Assembly (NCBI RefSeq): GCF_004123195.1
Contig: NZ_SDLI01000005.1
Location: 256,475 to 320,474 of the forward strand
Source of the DNA: Ammoniphilus sp. CFH 90114
Lineage (GTDB): Bacteria > Bacillota > Bacilli > Aneurinibacillales > RAOX-1
Length of the DNA: 64,000 nt
Reading direction: 5' to 3'
Part shown: in pieces, positions 32,346 to 41,242 of the stretch
Numbering within the stretch: position 1 is the stretch's first letter
Layout: each line of letters starts with the position of its first letter
The notes under the pieces: generated by a model
The model's database searches: none
Told to the model about the DNA's origin: nothing
What the model saw: only the letters and a program-made list of their open reading frames with translations
Position numbers and translations under genes: made by a program

Positions 32346-33908
32346 GTGATTGTTCTGGCTGCGATTAGTTTAGATCATTTACGGTTAAATGAAAGTGAAG
32401 CATTTTATCGATTTCTTTTTGAAAATAATCCAGATGCCATTTTTTTATTTGATCTTAATGGTAATTTCTATAGCGTTAATCCTAGCGCATTAAACCTTAT
32501 CGGATATAAGCGAGAAGAAATTATAGGAAAGTCTTATAAACGCTTTGTATTTAAAGAAAACTTAGAAAAAATGGTGGAGAACTTCAGGAAAATGTCTCAA
32601 GGCGAAAGTTTAAGCTTTGAATTTTCCTTTAAAGATAAAAATGGATTTCCTGTCCAGTTCAATATGATTAACTTCCCCATCATGGTTGAGGAAAGTGTGG
32701 TTGGGATCTATGCTATAGCCAAGGATATCAGCAATGAAAAGAAAACTGAGGAAGATTTGCGCTCTACAAAAGAACAGCTTGAATCTTTTTTCAAAAATTC
32801 AACAGACGCCATTGTGGTAGTAAATTTAGAAGGTCATATTATAAGGGTTAATGATGCATTTGAAAAGGTCTATGGATGGAACCCTGAAGAGGTCTTAGGA
32901 GAAGATCTATCCTCGTTAGTGATCCCGGAGAATTTGATCAGCCAATATCAAACCCTTCATCAAGTGGTCAATTTTGGTGGACAAGTATCCGCGTATGAAA
33001 CCGTAGGAAAAAGAAAAGGCGGCAGCTTATTTGATGTGAATTTGTCGATCTCAGCGATCCATGATGTGAATGGGGAAGTGATCGCACGCGCGATTACGTT
33101 TAGGGATATTTCGGAGCGCAAACGCCAAGAACACAAATTAAAAAATGTCATAAAGGAGCTAGCCGATATTAAATTGGCCTTAGATGAATCCTCCATCGTT
33201 GCGATCACGGATTATAGAGGAATCATCACTTATGTCAATGAAAAATTCTGCGAAATCTCCAAGTACCGTCAGCATGAGTTAATAGGGAAAACTCATAGAA
33301 TCATCAACTCTGGCTATCATCCGAAAAGCTTCTTTCAGGATATGTGGGAAACGATATCGGAAGGTGAAGTGTGGGAAGGAGAAATTAAGAATAAGGCTAA
33401 GGACGGGACCTATTACTGGGTGAAGACGACGATTGTTCCATTCTTTGATGAAGATGAAAACATTCACCAATACGTATCCATTCGGACGGACATTACGTCC
33501 CGGAAACAGGCTGAAGAAGAGTTGAAGAGCGCACTTAAGGAATTAGCGGATATTAAATTTGCCTTAGACGAATCCTCTATCGTAGCTATTACAGATGAAA
33601 ACGGTGTGATCACGAATGTAAATCACAAATTCTGTGAAATATCCCAGTATAGTCGAGAAGAACTCATTGGTAAAACCCATAAACTTATTAATTCGGGTTA
33701 TCATCCTAAAGAGTTTTTTGAAGACATGTGGAACACGATCCAGCAGGGTTCTATTTGGAAAGGTGAGATTAAAAATAGAGCCAAAGACGGCACGTATTAT
33801 TGGGTGTTCACGACAATTGTTCCTTTCTTAAACGAAGAGGGTAAGCCCTACCAATATGTATCCATTCGATCTGACATCACGAAGTACAAGGAAGCAGAAT
33901 CATTATAA
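32346..33908 (+). CDS. four-PAS-domain protein without output domain
   Basis: About 520 aa made of four PAS domains with PAC ends: about 18-135, 143-260, 275-388 and 398-515. The first begins EAFYRFLFENNPDAIFLFD; the third and fourth are near copies (ALDESSIVAITD, GKTH, IINSGYHPK, AKDGTYYWV). There is no kinase, GGDEF, HTH or chemoreceptor domain; the frame stops right after the last PAC and a terminator follows, so it is not a frameshifted stub within this window. It may scaffold or sense for a partner. Start is uncertain: AAGGAG at 32341-32346 overlaps the GTG at 32346, and the best-spaced codon is CTG at 32355. Confidence 0.82.
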   Translation: MIVLAAISLDHLRLNESEAFYRFLFENNPDAIFLFDLNGNFYSVNPSALNLIGYKREEIIGKSYKRFVFKENLEKMVENFRKMSQGESLSFEFSFKDKNGFPVQFNMINFPIMVEESVVGIYAIAKDISNEKKTEEDLRSTKEQLESFFKNSTDAIVVVNLEGHIIRVNDAFEKVYGWNPEEVLGEDLSSLVIPENLISQYQTLHQVVNFGGQVSAYETVGKRKGGSLFDVNLSISAIHDVNGEVIARAITFRDISERKRQEHKLKNVIKELADIKLALDESSIVAITDYRGIITYVNEKFCEISKYRQHELIGKTHRIINSGYHPKSFFQDMWETISEGEVWEGEIKNKAKDGTYYWVKTTIVPFFDEDENIHQYVSIRTDITSRKQAEEELKSALKELADIKFALDESSIVAITDENGVITNVNHKFCEISQYSREELIGKTHKLINSGYHPKEFFEDMWNTIQQGSIWKGEIKNRAKDGTYYWVFTTIVPFLNEEGKPYQYVSIRSDITKYKEAESL

Positions 33909-33926
33909 TTCAATAGCACTAAAGTT

Positions 33927-33960
33927 AGAGCTTCTCGCTAGGAAGAGCTCTTTTTTTTGT
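33927..33960 (+). terminator. rho-independent terminator
   Basis: AGAGCTTC and GAAGAGCTCT form a stem with a two-base bulge, followed by a run of T; ends the four-PAS gene. Confidence 0.7.
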
Positions 33961-34114
33961 GAAAAAGTGGCACCTTCCCCAAAAATAAGATTATCCTCTA
34001 AAGTAGATGACCACGCTATGATTTTTCTCACACCTCCTCACTCTAGATTTCGTTAAGATAGATAAGACCCATAGTAACGTTTCGTTTGATAATTATAGAT
34101 CTTTTTGATAGGGT

Positions 34115-34306
34115 GTGATCCTTATTTTTTACTGCGTGAAATGTCGTGTTATTCACAAAAAAAGTATTTCTCTCATCGTCTCTGACTCGTATCGAAAAGT
34201 GAATGATAAAATGGTGCCTTTAGGGATATGTAAAGAATCGGAAATGATGAAAAGTGAAGCTAAGAAAAGCTTCGAGAAAACTAGTGTCACCGACCTACAA
34301 AACTAA
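34115..34306 (+). CDS. small protein with one CxxC knuckle, degenerate DUF5679-like
   Basis: 63 aa beginning V-I-L-I-F-Y-C-V-K-C-R. The FYCVKCR start and the later GICKESE resemble the small zinc-ribbon family DUF5679 (YCVKCK, then GTCPVCG), but the second cysteine pair is reduced to one Cys. The GTG start has only a weak upstream AGGG. A strong terminator follows the stop by 20 bases, supporting transcription through it. Function unknown; it may be a decaying gene. Confidence 0.4.
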   Translation: MILIFYCVKCRVIHKKSISLIVSDSYRKVNDKMVPLGICKESEMMKSEAKKSFEKTSVTDLQN

Positions 34307-34614
34307 CTAAGTACCCTATCTTTATAAAATCTCCACATTGGTGGAGATTTTTTTTATGTTAGCATGTTTTTCAAGATAAGAAAATTATTTTGAATAAAAT
34401 TATTTTTGAATAGTAAGTGTCTCTGTGTTGTGGACTGTTCTTGTTTGTTTGACGAAAAAACATAATAATGCTAAAGATCTTATCGTCTCTCAATTATGGA
34501 CAAAAATTAATATGTGAAATAAAATACTTTTTCTAACATATTTAAAATTCGAGAAAACGAAAAATAAGCCTTATAACGCGTTACAATAGAAAAAAACAAG
34601 AAAGGGGCTTGGCC
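34307..34614. other. AT-rich intergenic region before the symporter gene
   Basis: No gene is seen here. It holds the terminator at 34327-34355, an AT-rich stretch with two near copies of ATTATTTTTGAAT-like sequence around 34385-34412, and a 10-bp palindrome TAACGCGTTA at about 34574-34583 next to a TACAAT box that may be the -10 of the symporter promoter. Confidence 0.4.
34327..34355 (+). terminator. rho-independent terminator
   Basis: AATCTCCAC at 34328-34336 pairs perfectly with GTGGAGATT at 34341-34349, followed by a T-run. Confidence 0.88.
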
Positions 34615-35796
34615 ATGAAAGTAGGTCTTATTCCTAAGTTGTTGGCAGGGATTATCATAGGTATGTTGGCAGGACTCTATTTGCCAGATGAGGGAGTTCG
34701 TTTATTCATTACGGTAAAAGGGATTATTGGTCAATTTATCGGATTTACGGTTCCTTTAATCATCGTGTTCTTTATTACTAGTGGTGTAGCACAACTCGGA
34801 AATCAATCTGGGAAAACAGTCGGAATGACGGTTGCCGTGGCGTACCTTTCCACGATTTGTGCTGGCACGTTGGCTTATTTTGCCGCCAGCAATCTGATTC
34901 CGTTACTTGCTGCCGGTGCAGGCAACGTGGCTGGAGGGGGAGAAGCCCTAAAGCCGTTTTTTGAGTTGAAGATTGATCCGATGATGGGAGTCATGACAGC
35001 ATTGGTGACGGCGTTTTTGTTTGGGATTGGGTTAAGCAAGATTAAGAACGACTCGCTATACCAATTTTTCCAGGGCGGGAAAGCGATTATCGATTTAGTG
35101 ATTGTTAAAGTTATTATTCCAATATTACCTTTTTATATTGCTGCGATCTTTGCGGGGATGGCGAGTGAAGGGCAAGTGTTTGAAACGGTAAAAGTGTTTG
35201 GTATCGTTCTTTTATTGGCAGTCGCTTTGCACTGGATTTGGCTAATCGTATTATACGGAGTTTCTGCAGGGGTATCCGGAAGATCACCTCTTCGCGCATT
35301 AAGAAATATGCTTCCTGCCTATATGACGGCCATTGGTACGATGTCGAGTGCGGCAACGATTCCTGTGACGCTGAGTTCAGTGAAGAAGCTTGGGGTTAAA
35401 GGTGAAGTGGCGAATTTCGTTGTTCCTCTATCAGCGACGATTCACTTGTCCGGTAGTACGATCACGCTGTTAACATGTTCGATGGCGGTGATGTTTCTAT
35501 CTAACGGCCTTGCCATACCGGGATACTTTCAAGTGCTTCCATTCATTGCGATGCTCGGCATCATGATGGTTGCAGCTCCCGGGGTCCCAGGTGGCGCGGT
35601 CATGGCATCCATTGGCTTGCTTGGAAGTATGCTCGGCTTTGATGAAGCGGCAATTGGCTTGATGATCGCTCTTTATATGGCCCAAGACAGCTTTGGCACG
35701 GCATGCAATGTCACAGGTGATGGTGCGATTGCTATGCTTGTTGAAAAGTGGAGTGGAAATAGTGCGAATGCATCCGCTAAGCGCGATATAGCTTAA
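34615..35796 (+). CDS. dicarboxylate/amino acid:cation symporter (DAACS, GltP/DctA family)
   Basis: 393-aa sodium- or proton-coupled carrier for dicarboxylates or acidic amino acids. Eight membrane helices and two re-entrant loops are expected; the serine-rich loop GTMSSAATIPVTL and the substrate motif DSFGTACNVTGDG are intact. ATG 34615 follows AAAGGGG by eight bases and is preferred over the TTG at 34609. Single-gene unit between terminators. Specificity (glutamate, aspartate, serine/threonine or succinate/fumarate) cannot be fixed. Confidence 0.9.
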   Translation: MKVGLIPKLLAGIIIGMLAGLYLPDEGVRLFITVKGIIGQFIGFTVPLIIVFFITSGVAQLGNQSGKTVGMTVAVAYLSTICAGTLAYFAASNLIPLLAAGAGNVAGGGEALKPFFELKIDPMMGVMTALVTAFLFGIGLSKIKNDSLYQFFQGGKAIIDLVIVKVIIPILPFYIAAIFAGMASEGQVFETVKVFGIVLLLAVALHWIWLIVLYGVSAGVSGRSPLRALRNMLPAYMTAIGTMSSAATIPVTLSSVKKLGVKGEVANFVVPLSATIHLSGSTITLLTCSMAVMFLSNGLAIPGYFQVLPFIAMLGIMMVAAPGVPGGAVMASIGLLGSMLGFDEAAIGLMIALYMAQDSFGTACNVTGDGAIAMLVEKWSGNSANASAKRDIA

Positions 35797-35862
35797 TTAT
35801 ACGAGGTTGTTCAGCGATCTGAAGTCCCAGTGATGATTATTAAATAGGATGAAGAGATGCAG

Positions 35863-35889
35863 GTCCGCTCAAGTGAGCGGGCTTTTTTT
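35863..35889 (+). terminator. rho-independent terminator
   Basis: GTCCGCT and AGCGGGC (35863-35869 and 35876-35882) form a stem followed by TTTTTTT; ends the symporter transcript. Confidence 0.82.
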
Positions 35890-35935
35890 CGTGCTTCTAT
35901 TGCAGTATGATGAAAGCAAGAAAGGTGGTAGATGT

Positions 35936-37141
35936 ATGCCGACGGAAAAGTTATATTATGAAGATCCATATATACGTTCTTTCACAAGCCAACTCATAAG
36001 ACAGGATCAGGATGAAAAGGGACGCTGCTACGTTGTATTGGAACAGACAGCTTTTTACCCGACTGGCGGCGGACAACCTTATGATACCGGGCACCTTCAT
36101 GATGTTGCTGTTTATGATGTGGAGGAAGTGGAGGGGGAGATTCGACATTTTATAGAAAGGCCCCTTGAAGTACATAACGAGCTTACGGGAGTGATTCACT
36201 GGGATCGCCGTTTTGATCATATGCAACAGCATGCTGGACAGCATATTTTGTCCGCTGCATTCGAACAAGAATACGGTTATTCAACGGTAAGTTTTCATTT
36301 AGGTAAAGAAACATGTACCATTGATCTTCCGATAGCCGACCTTCGTCATGATGAAGCGAAGGAAGTTGAAGCCTTGGCTAACCGAATCATTTTGGAGAAC
36401 CGCCCCATTGAAGCGAAATGGGTAACAAAAGAAGAGCTTTCTCAGTATTCTCTAAGGAAAGATCTATCCGTTTCAGAAAATATTCGCCTCGTCATCATTC
36501 CCAATTTTGATTATAACGGCTGTGGTGGGACGCATCCTGACTCTACGGGGAAGGTCGGCTCCTTGAAGATCCTGCATTGGGAGAAGCAAAAGAAAAATAT
36601 TCGAATTCACTTCGTGTGTGGAGACCGAGTACTCAAACACCTTCATGAAAAACATCAAGTCATTCAGAGTCTAACAAGTGTCTTAAACGCACCCCAAGAA
36701 CAATTGAAGGAAGCGGCCCTTCGGGTTTTACAACAGACAAAGGATCTTGAAAAAATGCTGAACGATTTAAAGGCAGAGCTAATGGGTTATGAAGCGGATG
36801 AATTCTTAGACCAAGCAGAGATTCATCCTCATCATCAAGTGGTTAAAGCCTCGTTCATAGGTCGTCCCATTTTTGAACTGCAACAATTAGCGAAAACCAT
36901 TACGATGAAGAGTGATAAGGTCTTGGTCGTGTTTATCAACGAAGATGAAAATAGGCTGCAGTTGATCTGTGCCCGAGGTCGTGATTTACAAACCAATATG
37001 AATCAGCTTGTTAAAGGAGTGCTTCCTCTTATTAATGGAAAAGGTGGGGGAAATGACACTTTTGCTCAAGGAGGCGGCGAGAAGACGATTTCGGTAGAGC
37101 GATTAATGCAAGAGCTAGACTTGTTCGAGGGGGAAACCTAA
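35936..37141 (+). CDS. alanyl-tRNA editing protein, AlaX-L type with DHHA1 domain
   Basis: 401-aa trans-editing enzyme that clears Ser (or Gly) from tRNA-Ala. The N-terminal half matches the AlaRS second-additional domain: TAFYPTGGGQPYDTG, zinc ligands in MQQHAGQHILSAAFE (HxxxH), and the distal Cys/His in CGGTHPDSTGKVG. The C-terminal DHHA1 domain ends GKGGGNDTFAQGGGE. A coiled segment lies between. ATG 35936 follows AAAGGTGG; a longer frame from 35849 runs through the upstream terminator and is rejected. Confidence 0.92.
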   Translation: MPTEKLYYEDPYIRSFTSQLIRQDQDEKGRCYVVLEQTAFYPTGGGQPYDTGHLHDVAVYDVEEVEGEIRHFIERPLEVHNELTGVIHWDRRFDHMQQHAGQHILSAAFEQEYGYSTVSFHLGKETCTIDLPIADLRHDEAKEVEALANRIILENRPIEAKWVTKEELSQYSLRKDLSVSENIRLVIIPNFDYNGCGGTHPDSTGKVGSLKILHWEKQKKNIRIHFVCGDRVLKHLHEKHQVIQSLTSVLNAPQEQLKEAALRVLQQTKDLEKMLNDLKAELMGYEADEFLDQAEIHPHHQVVKASFIGRPIFELQQLAKTITMKSDKVLVVFINEDENRLQLICARGRDLQTNMNQLVKGVLPLINGKGGGNDTFAQGGGEKTISVERLMQELDLFEGET

Positions 37142-37233
37142 TGGTAGAAGCTGTCTCGAGTGCTTAACGATGCTTAAGGCTGCTTCCTATATATAGGGCC
37201 CCGCGATGGTTTGATGAGACCTTACTCTGCAAC

Positions 37234-37365
37234 TCATTCGGTACCTTTTCGTTTTGCTTTCTTGGGGACGGTATTGAGCTCCATCATTTCACCCGTTTTA
37301 GGATTACAGGTTTGCTGTTTACTTTGTTTGATTTCATCTATCATGATTCTCAATTGGTCATTCAT
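37234..37365 (-). CDS. small basic protein, unknown (43 aa)
   Basis: A 43-residue minus-strand frame (M-N-D-Q-L-R-I-M-I-D-E-I-K) with a helical N-terminal half and a tail NPKTGEMMELNTVPKKAKRKG. An excellent AAGGAGG lies nine bases before the ATG at 37365, the main reason to believe it. It fills the gap between alaX and the helicase gene. I do not recognise the family. Confidence 0.5.
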   Translation of the reverse strand: MNDQLRIMIDEIKQSKQQTCNPKTGEMMELNTVPKKAKRKGTE

Positions 37366-37504
37366 AGGGTTCCTCCTTCGTACGACTACCGCTATTGTTC
37401 CCTAGAGATAGAGGATTTAAAATCAAATCACAAAGGGAATTCTACCCATATACACGTATGTTATAATAAAGTTTTGAGTTTACATAGAACTTGGAGGATC
37501 AAAG

Positions 37505-39445
37505 GTGGGAACTTATCCATTTGAACATGACCCAACACTACCGTTTAACCAGCAAGCGAGCGACTGGATAGCGGATGTATTTTATGATCTTTTGCCGGAA
37601 GCTGGATTTGAAGTAAGAGATGAACAGATCTATATGGCTTTTCAACTTGAAAGGGCTTATAGCGGAAACGAGACGATATTTGCGGAAGGAGGCGTCGGAA
37701 CGGGGAAAACGCTCGTCTATTTGTTGTACGCCGTTCTCTATGCAAGATATAGAAGACAACCCGCTGTCATCGCTTGCGCAGATGAGTCCTTAATTGAGCA
37801 GTTAGTCAAGCCAGAGGGAGATATTGCGAAACTCGCACGTCATTTGGACTTGGTAATTGATGCTCGCTTAGGCAAATCACACGACCAGTATATTTGTTTA
37901 AATAAGTTAGATGAAGGTCGATCAAAGACAGCGGACGCTGCTTTATTCAGCGAGATCTATCATGGATTGCCGGAGTTTGTCCGAACGCCCAATACACTCC
38001 AAGCCTTTCATCCTTATGGAGATCGCAAAGATTATCCGCACCTTACTGACCGACAATGGGAGAAACTGGGATGGGACGTTTTTCAGGACTGCTTGGCATG
38101 CCCGCAGCGGCATCGCTGTGGTCTGACCCTTTCTCGAGAACATTATCGAAAATCAGCGGACCTCATTATTTGTTCTCATGATTTCTATATGGAGCACCTT
38201 TGGACCTACGAAGCGAGGCAACGTGCGGGACAACTTCCCTTGTTGCCTGCACACAGTTCAGTTGTTTTTGATGAGGGTCATCTAGCAGAGACCGCGGCGC
38301 AGAATGCCTTAACTTATCAATTAAAGCATAACCCGTTTGAGGCGATCGTGACTAGACTGCTGAATGGGGAGATTAGAGAATCATTAGCGGTTGGGATCGA
38401 AGAGGCCATAGAGCAGAGCGAAAGACTGTTTCGTCTTCTTTCCCAGAGCAGTCATCACGTTGAAGGCTCTAATCGCAAAGAAATCGAGTGGGGGCCAGAA
38501 CTTAAGCGTGAAGTGAATCGATTCATCGATATGTTGACGATGATTGAAGAAGAACTCGTATTAGAAGGCGGATTGTTTACGCTTGATCCCTATCAACTCA
38601 AGATTGTAGAAGAACATTTAGACATGATGCAATTAGCCTTGTCTTTATTCAGACAACCCAGCCAGCTCATATCCTGGGTAACAGAAGATATGGACGGGAT
38701 TACTCTAGTGATCATGCCAAAAAGAGTAAAAGAAGTACTAAAAGAACGTTTGTTTTCTCAGAAAATGCCGATCGTATTTTCTTCTGCAACGTTATCCATT
38801 GATGGAAGCTTTGATCATCTAGCACAAAGTCTTGGAATCAATCACTACCTTTCTTTTTCAGTCCCGTCTCCATATGATTACAGTCAGCAGATGAAGGTCA
38901 ACCTCATTCCGGATGACTCCTCAATGGACAAGGTCAAGGAAACATTGCAATTTTTGCATCAGAATGAAGGGGGATCATTGATCCTGTTCTCGTCCCGAGA
39001 GGAGTTAACGGGGTTCCAGCAAAAGCTTGCATCCTATCCAGAGGCGGCGTCTCTACCCTTTCTTTTTGAAGGATCAGCGGAAATTAGCCATCTAATCTCC
39101 ATCTTCCAGAACGATGAGCAAAGCATTCTCTGTGCGACTAGCTTATGGGAGGGTTTAGATATCCCTGGCCATTCACTTTCCCATGTGATGATTTGGTCTT
39201 TGCCTTTCCCTCCGAACGATCCTTTGTTCACAGCAAAACGAAAAGATGCAACGGACCCTTTTGCAGAGGTCGACATGCCATACATGCTCCTTCGATTGAG
39301 GCAAGGGATTGGACGATTGATTCGTTCGCGTGAGGATCGAGGCATTGTGACCATTATGGGGAAAGAGTTGAATGAAGAAGAGGTAAAGAAGAAAGTAAAA
39401 TCCATCCTTCCTGAGGGTACGGTGGGGATATTGGAAATCGTTTAA
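37505..39445 (+). CDS. DinG/XPD-like superfamily 2 DNA helicase with Fe-S cluster
   Basis: 646 aa. Walker A GVGTGKT (about 62-68), then an Fe-S domain whose cysteines are ICLNKL (about 135) and DCLACPQRHRC; DEGH box VVFDEGHLAE, SATLS and the C-terminal motifs LWEGLDIPG and RLRQGIGRLIRS with the arginine finger. This is the DinG/YoaA/XPD arrangement without an exonuclease domain; such helicases unwind 5'-3' during repair. The start is GTG 37505 behind TTGGAGG. Monocistronic. Confidence 0.9.
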   Translation: MGTYPFEHDPTLPFNQQASDWIADVFYDLLPEAGFEVRDEQIYMAFQLERAYSGNETIFAEGGVGTGKTLVYLLYAVLYARYRRQPAVIACADESLIEQLVKPEGDIAKLARHLDLVIDARLGKSHDQYICLNKLDEGRSKTADAALFSEIYHGLPEFVRTPNTLQAFHPYGDRKDYPHLTDRQWEKLGWDVFQDCLACPQRHRCGLTLSREHYRKSADLIICSHDFYMEHLWTYEARQRAGQLPLLPAHSSVVFDEGHLAETAAQNALTYQLKHNPFEAIVTRLLNGEIRESLAVGIEEAIEQSERLFRLLSQSSHHVEGSNRKEIEWGPELKREVNRFIDMLTMIEEELVLEGGLFTLDPYQLKIVEEHLDMMQLALSLFRQPSQLISWVTEDMDGITLVIMPKRVKEVLKERLFSQKMPIVFSSATLSIDGSFDHLAQSLGINHYLSFSVPSPYDYSQQMKVNLIPDDSSMDKVKETLQFLHQNEGGSLILFSSREELTGFQQKLASYPEAASLPFLFEGSAEISHLISIFQNDEQSILCATSLWEGLDIPGHSLSHVMIWSLPFPPNDPLFTAKRKDATDPFAEVDMPYMLLRLRQGIGRLIRSREDRGIVTIMGKELNEEEVKKKVKSILPEGTVGILEIV

Positions 39446-39449
39446 TAGG

Positions 39450-39478
39450 GGGACCTCTACGCTCGAGGTCCCTTTTTT
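39450..39478 (+). terminator. rho-independent terminator
   Basis: GGGACCTC at 39450-39457 pairs perfectly with GAGGTCCC at 39465-39472, followed by TTTTTT. It ends just before the convergent gene. Confidence 0.88.
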
Positions 39479-39480
39479 CA

Positions 39481-40251
39481 TCACTTTGCAGTCGTTCTTC
39501 CGTAGCTCTTGGCAAAAGCCATCATACGCTGATACATCTTAGGATGGAGTTCTTTGAGCGGGTGGAATTGAGGGTGTCTGGTGTTGACTTCGAGGATCCA
39601 CAACCTTCCTTTCTTGTCGAAAGCAAAGTCAATGCCCATTTCATACATTCCCGACTGAGCAGCGGAAAGGGCTTGAGCTACAGCTAAGGAAACGGCTTTA
39701 AGTTTCTTGAATCTTTGCTTTCGCTTTTTCGGAGGTAATCCTATGGATTTAAAGACATGATCTAGTAAAACAATTTGTCCACCTTGCGAGTAGTTCGTGA
39801 CGATTTTTCCTTTTGCCCCAACTTTTGTAAAGATACCCGTTGACGTCCAAGGAGCACCCGGTTTTCTTTGAACCATGGACCGGATGTCATACGGTTTTCC
39901 GTTTGCCAGTTCCAATGAGATTCCCTGCTGGATAGCCATTAAGCGTTTGGAATGAGCTTTTAAGTATTTATACAAAGAAGAGACGTTCTTAAATGTTTTC
40001 TTCTGCTTAGTTGTTCGGAGCAATAAGTTCTTCTTATCCTTTTTCTTGATCTGAAATATTCCTTCTCCGTGTGAACCGATATTAGGTTTGACATATATAA
40101 GACCATATTTTTTTATACACTTTTTTAATTTCGTTTTGTCCATCTGTACGGTGTAGGGTTGATGGGTATTAATATGGGGATAAGCGGATAAATAGCGATA
40201 GACGCGGAGTTTTCCATCTATGGAATTACTTTTATAGCTTTTCTCAGGCAC
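39481..40251 (-). CDS. YheC/YheD-family endospore coat-associated ATP-grasp protein (paralogue 4)
   Basis: 256 aa. ATP-grasp blocks: LIYVKPNIGSHGEGIFQIK, MAIQQGISLELANGKPYDIRS, IVTNYSQGGQ, and GIDFAFDKKGRLWILEVNTRH with the ExN metal pair. Very lysine-rich (KKKDKKN, KKRKQRFKKLK). GTG start 40251 lies immediately after the TAA of the preceding gene, and its AAGGAGG ribosome site is inside that gene's last codons, so translation is tightly coupled. Confidence 0.86.
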   Translation of the reverse strand: MPEKSYKSNSIDGKLRVYRYLSAYPHINTHQPYTVQMDKTKLKKCIKKYGLIYVKPNIGSHGEGIFQIKKKDKKNLLLRTTKQKKTFKNVSSLYKYLKAHSKRLMAIQQGISLELANGKPYDIRSMVQRKPGAPWTSTGIFTKVGAKGKIVTNYSQGGQIVLLDHVFKSIGLPPKKRKQRFKKLKAVSLAVAQALSAAQSGMYEMGIDFAFDKKGRLWILEVNTRHPQFHPLKELHPKMYQRMMAFAKSYGRTTAK

Positions 40252-41022
40252 TTACCTTTTCCTCCTTAACCATTTGCGATTTTTCAGGATCTGTTTGACG
40301 TGTCTTTGAATAAGGGGGTATAACTGTTTGTCTTTGTGATAACGAAACAGTTTATATCCTGGCTTGGTATTTCCTTCTAGAATCCATAGTTTCCCTTTCT
40401 TGTCGAGAGCAAGATCAAGACCAAACATTCTTGAATAATTAAAATATTTCTTAGCGAGATGGATTCCCCATTTGCTCATTTCTCTTTCAATCTGAGCAAC
40501 GCTTTTATGGGAAGAAGGCAAGCCTATCAGGGCATCTTGAACAGAAATAGCTTGGCCCCCCTGGGAGTAATTGGTTACTATTTTATTCCTTTTTGCCCAT
40601 TTACCCATGATTCCCACCGTTTTCCATTGGTTGTCGGGCTTTAGCAATAAGACTCGAAAATCGACAGGACGACCATTCACCGTTAAAAGCTCAATTCCTT
40701 TTTGCCAAATATAAGGCTTGTTGTTCAATTCCTGATGTATATATAAGGCGGCTTTTTTTCTCTTTTTGACAAATCTGCGAGTAGTTCCACCCTGGATTAG
40801 ATAGCCAGATGATAATCTTGCGACTTTGATAATCCCGTTACCTTTTCCACCTATTTCTGGTTTTAGAAAAATTATAGGAAATCTCTTTAATCCTTTTTTA
40901 AAGCCTTTAAAGGTATACTTCTTGGTTGGAATAAGCATCCCTTTTAGAAGAGGGTCCTTTCTCATCGCCGCAAATTGATCCCATTTGCTTCGGGCTAAGC
41001 CATAATCCTCGATCTGGCCCAA
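40252..41022 (-). CDS. YheC/YheD-family endospore coat-associated ATP-grasp protein (paralogue 5)
   Basis: 256 aa with FLKPEIGGKGNGIIKVA, YIWQKGIELLTVNGRPVDFRV, IVTNYSQGGQAISVQ and GLDLALDKKGKLWILEGNTKPG. The metal-binding motif reads EGN where paralogue 4 has EVN. TTG start at 41022. It precedes paralogue 4 with no gap. An ATACTT-N4-AAGTAT inverted repeat at about 41043-41058 lies just upstream and may be an operator or part of the promoter. Same sporulation-linked family as the genes at 17.1-19.9 kb. Confidence 0.85.
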   Translation of the reverse strand: MGQIEDYGLARSKWDQFAAMRKDPLLKGMLIPTKKYTFKGFKKGLKRFPIIFLKPEIGGKGNGIIKVARLSSGYLIQGGTTRRFVKKRKKAALYIHQELNNKPYIWQKGIELLTVNGRPVDFRVLLLKPDNQWKTVGIMGKWAKRNKIVTNYSQGGQAISVQDALIGLPSSHKSVAQIEREMSKWGIHLAKKYFNYSRMFGLDLALDKKGKLWILEGNTKPGYKLFRYHKDKQLYPLIQRHVKQILKNRKWLRRKR

Positions 41023-41242
41023 TTCCGTTCAACACCTTCCCTATACTTATAAAAGTATAATATTCAATAGTAAAAGATTTGTAATAAACAGAAGAATAAT
41101 TGGTTTCATGTCTCCTATTCGGCGGCGTCAGGTTGTCCAGAGAACTATTCCGCGATTATCCGATATAAGCTATACTGGATACAGTAGATTTTATTTTAAA
41201 AATATTTGATTAGACAAGAAAACTGAAAAGGAGCCATTGTTA

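Noticed and set aside
33908-34036. Minus-strand 42-codon frame behind AGGAGGTG
   Set aside because: The start codon touches the ribosome site with no spacing, and the frame runs through the terminator of the four-PAS gene.
35849-35935. Upstream extension of the AlaX frame
   Set aside because: It covers the terminator of the symporter gene; the AGGTGG ribosome site supports the ATG at 35936.
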